Assembly (NCBI GenBank): GCA_016793305.1
Contig: JAEUHU010000244.1
Coordinates: 1 to 11,914, forward strand
Origin: Planctomycetota bacterium
GTDB taxonomy: Bacteria > Planctomycetota > UBA1135 > UBA2386
DNA length: 11,914 nt
Direction: 5' to 3'
The translations under genes were made by a program, and so were the position numbers. The notes under the pieces were generated by a model. It saw nothing but the letters and a program-made list of their open reading frames with translations, was not told where the DNA came from and made no database searches. Numbering within the stretch: position 1 is the first letter of the stretch; every line of letters starts with the position of its first letter. Shown one piece after another: positions 1-6,192 of this stretch.

Positions 1-186
1 CGGGCGATCCGCCGCCAGGAACGGCAGAACCTCGAAGAGGAGTTCGGCGACGTCTACGCCTGGCTCGCCACGCTGGCCTCGCTGCACGGCATCGACCTCG
101 AGGCCGTGGGGCGCAAGAAGTACGGGGCCGGCTGCCCGCGCTGCCGGGCGACCCCGTGCAGCTGCCCGCACCCGACACTGGTCTGA
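1..186 (+). CDS. MazG-like nucleotide pyrophosphohydrolase, C-terminal end (5' truncated by window)
   Basis: Reading frame 1 is open from the window edge and ends with TGA at 184-186, leaving 61 residues. The visible part contains EEEFGDVYAWLATLA, whose E-x-x-D (residues 14 and 17 of the fragment) matches the second metal-binding half of the MazG all-alpha NTP pyrophosphohydrolase fold. It is followed by GIDLEAVGRKKYG, the usual end of that helical domain. A short cysteine cluster then closes the protein (Cys 45, 48, 53 and 55, spacing CxxC-x4-CxC), probably binding zinc. MazG-family enzymes hydrolyse nucleoside triphosphates to monophosphate and pyrophosphate in the cytoplasm; which nucleotide is used cannot be told from the tail. 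The first metal-binding EExxE half lies outside the window. The next gene starts 154 bases downstream on the same strand, after a hairpin, so cotranscription is uncertain. Family call fairly secure, substrate unknown. Confidence 0.75.
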   Translation, partial: RAIRRQERQNLEEEFGDVYAWLATLASLHGIDLEAVGRKKYGAGCPRCRATPCSCPHPTLV

Positions 187-188
187 CG

Positions 189-210
189 GCCGGCCGCCCG
201 GGGGGCCGGC
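189..210 (+). terminator. GC-rich hairpin after the MazG-like gene
   Basis: A perfect 7-bp inverted repeat, GCCGGCC (189-195) and GGCCGGC (204-210), surrounds an 8-base loop and starts two bases after the MazG-like stop codon. The position suits a transcription end or an mRNA 3' stabiliser. No T-run follows, so it is not a classical intrinsic terminator, and such palindromes are common in GC-rich DNA. Confidence 0.35.
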
Positions 211-278
211 GAGCCGATCGACCGTCGCATGGGCGGTCGCACCGACCGTGCTGTGCCATGCCGAAGGGACCCGCTTGC

Positions 279-291
279 TCGGCTGAGCCGA
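279..291. promoter_or_regulatory. 13-base near-palindrome upstream of the kinase gene
   Basis: TCGGCT and AGCCGA (279-284 and 286-291) form a perfect 6-bp dyad around one central G, 48 bases before the kinase ATG. It could be a small operator or part of the promoter. A weak -35-like TTGCTC (275-280) overlaps it, but no good -10 hexamer is visible at the right distance. Apart from this and the hairpin at 189-210, the 187-339 spacer shows nothing recognisable. Confidence 0.2.
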
Positions 292-339
292 TCTGGGAAT
301 GTTCGTAGCCGCGACCCGTAGCGCGCGCCTCTTCGCACC

Positions 340-2259
340 ATGCCACCCACGCCGGACCTCCCGCCGCCGCCGCCCGACTGGGACGCGTTCTACCGGTACT
401 TACTGAAGCCTGGATATTTGCCGGGCTTCGAGATCAACACGAAGCTGGGTGGGGGCACGATCTGGCTGGTCTTCCGGGCGCGCCGGTTGTCGATCGGCAA
501 GGACTACGCGATCAAGTTCCTGCACGTCGAAGACGGGGCCGTGCGCGCGGCGATCGCCCGCGAGCTGGAACAGGTGCCGTGGTTCGCGCAGATCGACCAC
601 CCGAACTTGGTGGCGATCGAGGATCGCGGTGAGGTCGACGGCATTCCCTACCTGGTGATGGCGTTCGCGGGCACCGAGACGCTGCGCGACCGGCTGGTGG
701 CCGGGCAGGTGCCGACCGGCGACGCGAAGGACGAGCTGCTGCGGATCTTCCTGCAGTGCTGCCGCGGGGCGGCGGCGCTGCACGAGCGCTCGCTGGTGCA
801 CTTCGACATCAAGCCGGCGAACGTGTTCCTGAAGGGCAGCGTCGCGCGCCTTGGCGACTACGGGCTCAGCAAGCTGGTGACGCAGAGCCGCGGCAGCCTG
901 TCGATGGGGCGGGGCACTCCGTACTACATGGCGCCGGAGCTGCTGCAGCGGCGCGGCGACCACCGCAGCGACGTCTACTCGCTGGGCGTGATGCTCTACG
1001 AGCTCCTGTGCGGTGCTTTGCCGTTCCGCGGCGACAGCGAATGGGAGGTGCTGCGGCAGCACGAGACGGCGACGCCGGTGTGGCCGGCCCACCTGACCGC
1101 CAAGGAGCAGGCGATCCTGGCGCGTTGTCTGCAGAAGGACCCGGCGGCGCGCTTCCCGAGCGTGCTCGACCTGATCGCGGCGTGCGGGAACGGGAGCGTG
1201 GCCCGGCCGGCGGCCGCGATGCCGCCGATGGGGGCCGCCGACGGCGTGATGCCGGGCTGTGTGCCGCCGCACACAGGCCAGCCGAAGCCCGCTGGCGCAG
1301 GCAGCAAGCCGGCCGGCGCGCCGTCCGACAAGGACGCCGCCAAGGCCGGCCTCGCCCGCGCCTCGCGCGAGGTCGTCCAGCACGCCGGTGTACTGGCGCG
1401 CGACGCGATCGAGCAGGCCGCGCGCGTCACCCGCGACGCCGCGACGCAGGCGAGCGAAGCGCTGCGCCGGGCGTTCGCCCCCGCGAGCGATGCGCAGGCT
1501 GCCGAACGCGCTGCCAAGGCCGCGGCCCGCGCCGAGCGACGACGGCGCCAGCAGCGTCGCGGCGTGCTCGTCATCGCCGTGGTGCTGGTCGGAGTGTTCC
1601 TGTTGCGCACGGTGGTCCGCTCCTCGCCGCGACCGAGCTGGACCTCCAACACGTCGATGCCAGCACTCGAGCACCTGGCGGGCCAGATGGAGGCGTTCGC
1701 GTCCTCGTGGTCCGACGTGCAGCGCGAGCTGCTCGAGTCCCACCCGACCTCGTGGGTGACACTCGCTGCGCGAGATCCCGAGCAGGCGCACGGTCTGTTG
1801 CTCGCCCGCATCGAACGGTTGCGCGCCCAGGTGCCGTTCGCTCCCGAGCAGCGGGTGAAGGTCACCGACTGGCCGGCGTTCGTCGACACCCTGCCGGTGG
1901 GCGAGACGGAGCGCCTGCAACCGCAGATCGCCCGCCTCGCCGCGAACGTCGACTACGACGAGAACCTCGCCGAACGGTTGGCGGCGCGCGCGCCGGCGTC
2001 GCTCGTGCTGGCGAGCCGCCTGCTGCAGCAGGTCGCCTGGGACACGCCGGACGCGCAGCGCGCCGGCGCCAACCTGCACCGCTTCCTGGTCGAGACCACC
2101 GGCTGCCGCGACCTCGAGCTCGCCGATCCGGACACCTGCGAACCCGCGGCAGCGCGCCTGCAGAACCGTCCGCTCGGCAACCTGTGGCGCTGGTTCGTCG
2201 ACGAGTTCGCGCGCGACGACCAGACCTGGCGCGCCTACCGCGAGCTGCTCGATCGCTGA
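340..2259 (+). CDS. Transmembrane Ser/Thr protein kinase, non-RD type
   Basis: This 639-residue protein has a cytoplasmic Hanks-type kinase domain at about residues 28-282. Visible elements are a glycine loop LGGGTIW (36-42), lysine AIK (Lys59), a candidate helix-C Glu75, catalytic loop HFDIKPAN (154-161), magnesium motif DYG (173-175), APE (198-200), DVYSLGV (211-217) and Arg271. Three positions depart from consensus: the third loop glycine is Trp42, HRD is HFD (a non-RD kinase), and DFG is DYG. Catalytic Lys59, Asp156, Asn161 and Asp173 are kept, so activity is likely. Residues 283-330 are a Pro/Ala/Gly linker, and 331-407 an Ala/Arg-rich, probably helical stretch ending in an Arg cluster. 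One membrane helix (about 408-423) precedes a 215-residue extracytoplasmic domain of no recognised family with just two cysteines (589, 600). There is no Shine-Dalgarno sequence; the ATG at 340 suits the domain start. It is convergent with the next gene, 28 bases away. Confidence 0.9.
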   Translation: MPPTPDLPPPPPDWDAFYRYLLKPGYLPGFEINTKLGGGTIWLVFRARRLSIGKDYAIKFLHVEDGAVRAAIARELEQVPWFAQIDHPNLVAIEDRGEVDGIPYLVMAFAGTETLRDRLVAGQVPTGDAKDELLRIFLQCCRGAAALHERSLVHFDIKPANVFLKGSVARLGDYGLSKLVTQSRGSLSMGRGTPYYMAPELLQRRGDHRSDVYSLGVMLYELLCGALPFRGDSEWEVLRQHETATPVWPAHLTAKEQAILARCLQKDPAARFPSVLDLIAACGNGSVARPAAAMPPMGAADGVMPGCVPPHTGQPKPAGAGSKPAGAPSDKDAAKAGLARASREVVQHAGVLARDAIEQAARVTRDAATQASEALRRAFAPASDAQAAERAAKAAARAERRRRQQRRGVLVIAVVLVGVFLLRTVVRSSPRPSWTSNTSMPALEHLAGQMEAFASSWSDVQRELLESHPTSWVTLAARDPEQAHGLLLARIERLRAQVPFAPEQRVKVTDWPAFVDTLPVGETERLQPQIARLAANVDYDENLAERLAARAPASLVLASRLLQQVAWDTPDAQRAGANLHRFLVETTGCRDLELADPDTCEPAAARLQNRPLGNLWRWFVDEFARDDQTWRAYRELLDR

Positions 2260-2287
2260 ACGACGTGCTCGGGGCCGCCGGCGGTCG

Positions 2288-4183
2288 TCACTCCGGCTTC
2301 TTCCAGCTGTTGTTCTTGCGGTCGAGGTCGAGCGTCGCCAGATCCGGATCGAGCGCGACCCTGGTGGCGCCCGGACCGAACTTCAGCACGACCTGCCGCT
2401 GCTGCTGCCAGGTCGCGGCCGGCACGACCTGCCGGGCCGTGGTCCCGTCGGCGAAGGTGACCTGGACCGTGCACGGATGCACCACGCGGCCGCGGTCGAC
2501 GACGGTGACGAGCGTCGCGTCGTCCTTGGCTTCGACGCCGCCGAGCGCGTGCTCGAGCCGCCACGCCTCGAACAGCCAGGTGCGGAAGTAGGGCTCCAGG
2601 TCCTGGCCGGAGACGTCTGCGAAGGTGCGGAACAGGTCGTACGGATACGGGTGCTTCATCGCCCAGTCGGCGGCGTAGCGCCGGAACGCCGCGAAGAACA
2701 CCTCGTCGCCGAGCACTGCGCGCAGCTGGTGGAACACCGCCGCCGGCTTCGTGTAGCTGGCGAAGCCGAAGTCGTCCTCGCCGTAGGCGTCGGCGTGGCG
2801 CATGCACACCGTGTCGCCGCCCGAACGAACGGTCGCGGCGTACATCATCACGTCCTGCTTCGGGCCGTTGCTGCGCTTCTGCAGCGCGTCGTGGCACAGC
2901 GTGGTCCAGAACGACGTCAGGCCTTCGTCCTGCCACGCGTAGCGCTTCTCGTTGCTGCCGAGCAGCATCGGGAACCACATGTGGATCAGCTCGTGGACGA
3001 TCGTCTCGGCGGGCCGTTGGCCGCCGACGATGGTCATCATCGGGTACTCCATGCCGCCGCCGATGATGCCCTCACAGCAGGTCATGTGCGGCCACGGGTA
3101 CGGATGCAGCTCTGCCGACATGTACTCGATGGTGTGGCGCGCATACTCGGCGGCGCGCACCCAGTCGCCCGAGTTGGGCTCGTAGACGGCGTGGATCGCG
3201 CACAGGCCGTCCTGGCCGGCACCGAGCTTGTCCTTCACCACCGCGTGCGTCGCGTCCCACAGGTAGGTGCGGGCGACGCTGACCGCGACGTCGCGCACGG
3301 TCTCGGCGCGGAAGCGCCAGGTGAGCCAGCCGTCGGCCGAAGCTGCGGTCACCGTGCCGGCCTCGTGGTCCTCCTTGGTGACCACGTGCACGACCTCGCG
3401 GTTGCCGGGCTGCATCGCCGCGGCGAGCGCGTTGCGGGCCTTTTCGGTCAGCACCTGGTCGGCGTTCTGCAGCTCGCCGGTGGCGCGCACCAGGTAGCCC
3501 TGCGGGGCCGTGATCGCGAGTTCGTAGTCGGCGTAGCCCATGTAGAACTCGCCGTTGCCGCGATGCGGATCGGCGACCCAGCCCTCGACGTCGTCGAACA
3601 CCGCGAACTGCGGATACCAGTAGCCGAGGTAGACCACCCTGTCGGCCTCGTGGCCCATGCGCGGCGCGGTGCCGGCCCTCGGGATCGCGAACGCCCAGTC
3701 GACCTCGAGCGTGACCTCGGCGTTGGGCTGCAGCGCTTCCGGCAGGCGCACCGTGAAGCGCGTGTCGACGACGCGCGTGCGTACCGCCTTGCCGCCGAGG
3801 CGCACTTCGCCGAGTTCGAAGCCCGGCGTGGCCACGACGTTCCGCGTGCGCTGCGCACCGGCCTTCATCAGGTCCTGGTAGGCGTGCAGCACCAGCCGGT
3901 CGAGTTCGACCGGCGAGCGGTTGCGGTAGGTCAGCCAGGCGGTGCCGCTGAGGCGCGCGTTGGCGACGTCGACCTTCGCTTCGATCCGGTAGTGGGCGTG
4001 GTTGGTCCAGTAGCGCGCCCCCGGCCGGCCGTTCGCCGTGCGCGTGCCGCGTTCGATCGCCTCGGCGAACGAGTCGGGCAGGTCGATCGGGTACGGCACG
4101 ATGCGGCCTTCGGTCGGCGCTTGGCCGGCGAGCGAAGCGGCGGCGAGCAGGGTGGAGACGGCGAGCAGGGTGGGACGCAGCAT
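2288..4183 (-). CDS. Exported M1-family metallopeptidase (gluzincin aminopeptidase-like)
   Basis: The predicted protein has 631 residues from the ATG at 4183. That start is chosen because MLRPTLLAVSTLLAAASLAG is a good signal peptide; the frame stays open another 112 codons upstream, but those lack family features. The zinc site is HELIH (397-401) with the third ligand Glu420, exactly 18 residues after the second histidine, as in family M1. The substrate-side motif GGGMEYP (375-381) matches the M1 GxMEN-type exopeptidase motif, and Tyr477 in SYTKPA is the probable transition-state tyrosine. VSGQDLEPYFRTWLFE (524-539) is typical of the helical domain after the catalytic core. Residues 55-270 are the N-terminal beta domain. 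The long C-terminal helical domain of PepN-type enzymes is absent; a short beta-rich tail (about 545-631) takes its place. It probably trims amino acids from peptides outside the cytoplasm. It is divergent from another putative zinc peptidase gene and convergent with the kinase gene. No Shine-Dalgarno sequence is seen. Confidence 0.93.
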   Translation of the reverse strand: MLRPTLLAVSTLLAAASLAGQAPTEGRIVPYPIDLPDSFAEAIERGTRTANGRPGARYWTNHAHYRIEAKVDVANARLSGTAWLTYRNRSPVELDRLVLHAYQDLMKAGAQRTRNVVATPGFELGEVRLGGKAVRTRVVDTRFTVRLPEALQPNAEVTLEVDWAFAIPRAGTAPRMGHEADRVVYLGYWYPQFAVFDDVEGWVADPHRGNGEFYMGYADYELAITAPQGYLVRATGELQNADQVLTEKARNALAAAMQPGNREVVHVVTKEDHEAGTVTAASADGWLTWRFRAETVRDVAVSVARTYLWDATHAVVKDKLGAGQDGLCAIHAVYEPNSGDWVRAAEYARHTIEYMSAELHPYPWPHMTCCEGIIGGGMEYPMMTIVGGQRPAETIVHELIHMWFPMLLGSNEKRYAWQDEGLTSFWTTLCHDALQKRSNGPKQDVMMYAATVRSGGDTVCMRHADAYGEDDFGFASYTKPAAVFHQLRAVLGDEVFFAAFRRYAADWAMKHPYPYDLFRTFADVSGQDLEPYFRTWLFEAWRLEHALGGVEAKDDATLVTVVDRGRVVHPCTVQVTFADGTTARQVVPAATWQQQRQVVLKFGPGATRVALDPDLATLDLDRKNNSWKKPE

Positions 4184-4226
4184 GAAGATCGTGCGGGGCG
4201 GTGGCGAAGGTCGGGCGCGCAGTGTT

Positions 4227-4269
4227 CGCGGTCGGCCCGGTGCTGGCAACCATGGTGCTGCCGACCGCG
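4227..4269. promoter_or_regulatory. 10-bp inverted repeat in the divergent peptidase intergenic region
   Basis: CGCGGTCGGC (4227-4236) and GCCGACCGCG (4260-4269) are perfect inverted repeats separated by 23 bases. Inside the loop, GGTGCTG occurs twice (4239-4245 and 4254-4260) around TGG-CAA-CCA. The element lies 44-86 bases upstream of the M1 peptidase ATG and about 170 bases upstream of the opposite gene. It could be an operator shared by both genes or a hairpin in the M1 leader. No convincing -10/-35 pair could be placed in the 4184-4439 region; three GCTTGCC heptamers (4327, 4363, 4426) are the only other structure seen. Confidence 0.4.
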
Positions 4270-4439
4270 GTGTTTGGGACCTCGGCGCGACGTCGCTCGG
4301 GATGATCGCCCGTCCCACCGGGTCCGGCTTGCCTTCCCCGGCGAGTGCGGCATCTTGGGCGTGCTTGCCGAACGGGGAGCGGAGACCGTCGTCGCCGTCC
4401 GCCCGCGCGTCACGGACCAACCGCCGCTTGCCACGCCCC

Positions 4440-6173
4440 ATGCCGATCCTGCCCCGTTTCCTCGCCGTGTTCGCGGCCTTGTCGCTCGTCGTCGCGGCCG
4501 CGGCGCAGGACTGGCGCACCGAGAAGGTCGCCGACTGCGGCCTGTCGTTCGACGCGCCGAACCGGCTCGAGCGCCTGCCGATGCAGCTCGGCCAGGAGGC
4601 CGTCTACCTGCGCGCGCGGCTGCGGCCGAAGGACGACGCGGACTACATCCGGGCCCGCTACGCGTGGGACTGCGACGTGCTCGAGTTCCGCAAGACGGCG
4701 CCGAAGGAGGGCGAGATCGAGGTGCCCGAGGGCGTGCCGCCGGAGTTCGCCGAGCAGTGGAAGCAGCTGATGCTGCGCTTCGCCGGCCAACAGAAGAAGA
4801 GCTTCAAGGACTGGCTGTCGGACCAGCCGGCCATGAGCCGCCGCGAGTTCGACCTCGAGGGCAAGGCGAAGAAGGGGCGCTCCGGCAAGCTCGACTACAC
4901 GCACTGGGCCTGGCGCGAGAAGAACGGCTACGGGCCGTGCGGCATCACCTACTACGAGGTCGCGGTCTACACGTTCGAGGACCGCGAGGTGGCGCTGATG
5001 ATCAGCATGCCGCTCGAGTCCGAGAACTCGCCGAAGCCGAAGGGCAAGTGGAAGACGATCGTCGACCGCATGATCGGCAGCGGTGCGGTGCTGGCGGCCG
5101 ACACCGGCGGCGACGAGTTCGACAAGAAGCGCGACCGTTACGCCGACAACGACGAGAAGAAGCAGGCGCTCGCCGCCGCGAAGAAGAACATCGAGGGGCT
5201 GGCCGGCTGGGACTACTTCACGCAGCCGAACTACATCGTGCTCTACTCGTGGGACTTCGAGAAGCCGGCGGCGCGCCTCGTCGCGCGCAAGGAAGCCGAG
5301 TACTACAGCTCGCGGCTCGAGAAGATGCGCGAGCTCTACCTCGCCAACTACCCGCTCGATGCGACCGGCACGAAGGCGCTGTGGCCCGACGCCGCGGCCG
5401 TGCCGGCGGCGGGTCCGGCGCGCACCGGCGAGAAGACCGACGAGGAGAAGGCCGCGGACGAGGCCGAAGCCGAGCACGAGAAGGAGAACAAGGACAAGCT
5501 CGGCAAGCTGCGCTACTCGGTGTTCCGGCTGTGTGCCACCTACGAGCAGTTCCAGAAGTATGGCGGCTCGGACGAGGGCGTGGTCGGCTGGTTCTCGCCG
5601 CAGAGCAAGGAGCTGGTCGTGTTCCTCGGCGGCGACAAGATGATGGGGGCCGGAGCCACCGAAGCAGTGACCTACCACGAAGGCTGGCACCAGTACGCCG
5701 ACTTCTACTTCGACCATCCGCTGACGCCGCGCCGCGGCGAACTGCACCGCTGGTTCGACGAAGCGCACGGCGACTACTTCGGCTCGTTCCGGCTGAACGG
5801 GGGGGCCTGGAAGTACCTCGGCAGCAAGATGCGCAACGACGACGTGAAGCAGATGGTGCGCGCCGGCGACTACGTGCCGTTCAAGGACATCGTGTTCTGG
5901 GACCGCCGGCTCTTCTACTCCAAGAAGGCGCCCTACTACTATGCGCAGGCCTACTCGATGATCGACTACCTGCGGCGTGGCGAGAAGGACAAGAACTGGG
6001 ACCCTCGCTACGGCAAGGTGCTCGACACCTACCGCGTGGTGATGCTGACCACCGGCAGCGCGCGCAAGGCCAGCGAGGCGGCGTTCCAGGGTTTCACCGC
6101 CGAGGACTGGACCAAGCTCGAGACCGCGTGGAAGGGCTGGGTCAACGGACCGAACTGGCTCAGCGGCAAGTGA
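4440..6173 (+). CDS. Exported gluzincin-like putative metallopeptidase (DUF1570-like)
   Basis: The predicted protein has 577 residues. The ATG at 4440 is chosen because it gives a clean signal peptide ending VVAAAA before Gln23; the frame is open further upstream without family features. The likely catalytic site is HEGWH (413-417), fitting HExxH, with a candidate third zinc ligand Glu441 in RWFDEAHGDYFG, 23 residues after the second histidine. This HExxH plus W-x-x-E-x-x-x-x-Y-F layout resembles DUF1570 and other peptidase MA-like gluzincins. Residues 23-215 are a mixed domain without a recognised family, rich in Tyr and Lys. Residues 330-355 are a highly charged Glu/Lys/Ala segment, probably a helical linker before the catalytic domain. 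Aromatic clusters such as KKAPYYYAQAYSM (495-507) follow the active site. It probably works outside the cytoplasm; substrate and activity are unproven. It is divergent from the M1 gene and convergent with the esterase gene (19-base gap). No Shine-Dalgarno sequence is present. Confidence 0.8.
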   Translation: MPILPRFLAVFAALSLVVAAAAQDWRTEKVADCGLSFDAPNRLERLPMQLGQEAVYLRARLRPKDDADYIRARYAWDCDVLEFRKTAPKEGEIEVPEGVPPEFAEQWKQLMLRFAGQQKKSFKDWLSDQPAMSRREFDLEGKAKKGRSGKLDYTHWAWREKNGYGPCGITYYEVAVYTFEDREVALMISMPLESENSPKPKGKWKTIVDRMIGSGAVLAADTGGDEFDKKRDRYADNDEKKQALAAAKKNIEGLAGWDYFTQPNYIVLYSWDFEKPAARLVARKEAEYYSSRLEKMRELYLANYPLDATGTKALWPDAAAVPAAGPARTGEKTDEEKAADEAEAEHEKENKDKLGKLRYSVFRLCATYEQFQKYGGSDEGVVGWFSPQSKELVVFLGGDKMMGAGATEAVTYHEGWHQYADFYFDHPLTPRRGELHRWFDEAHGDYFGSFRLNGGAWKYLGSKMRNDDVKQMVRAGDYVPFKDIVFWDRRLFYSKKAPYYYAQAYSMIDYLRRGEKDKNWDPRYGKVLDTYRVVMLTTGSARKASEAAFQGFTAEDWTKLETAWKGWVNGPNWLSGK

Positions 6174-6192
6174 GCGGGGCGGCCGTTCGCCG

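Noticed and set aside
187..339. A possible small RNA or tRNA in the first spacer
   Set aside because: No cloverleaf, no conserved RNA motif and no convincing promoter/terminator pair was found; only short dyads.
1330..1560. The Ala/Arg-rich segment of the kinase as a DNA-level tandem repeat
   Set aside because: The codons vary and no exact repeat unit is visible; it is a compositional helical linker in the protein.
400..2079. A 559-codon minus-strand frame antisense to the kinase
   Set aside because: Shadow of the kinase codon pattern; low-complexity Arg/His/Leu composition.
2275..2284. CCGCCGGCGG palindrome between the convergent kinase and M1 genes as a bidirectional terminator
   Set aside because: It has no loop, no T-run on either side, and such 10-base palindromes are common in GC-rich DNA.
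4184..4519. 112-codon N-terminal extension of the M1 gene beyond the ATG at 4183
   Set aside because: The extension would bury the signal peptide internally, overlap the divergent gene's start, and lacks M1-like sequence.
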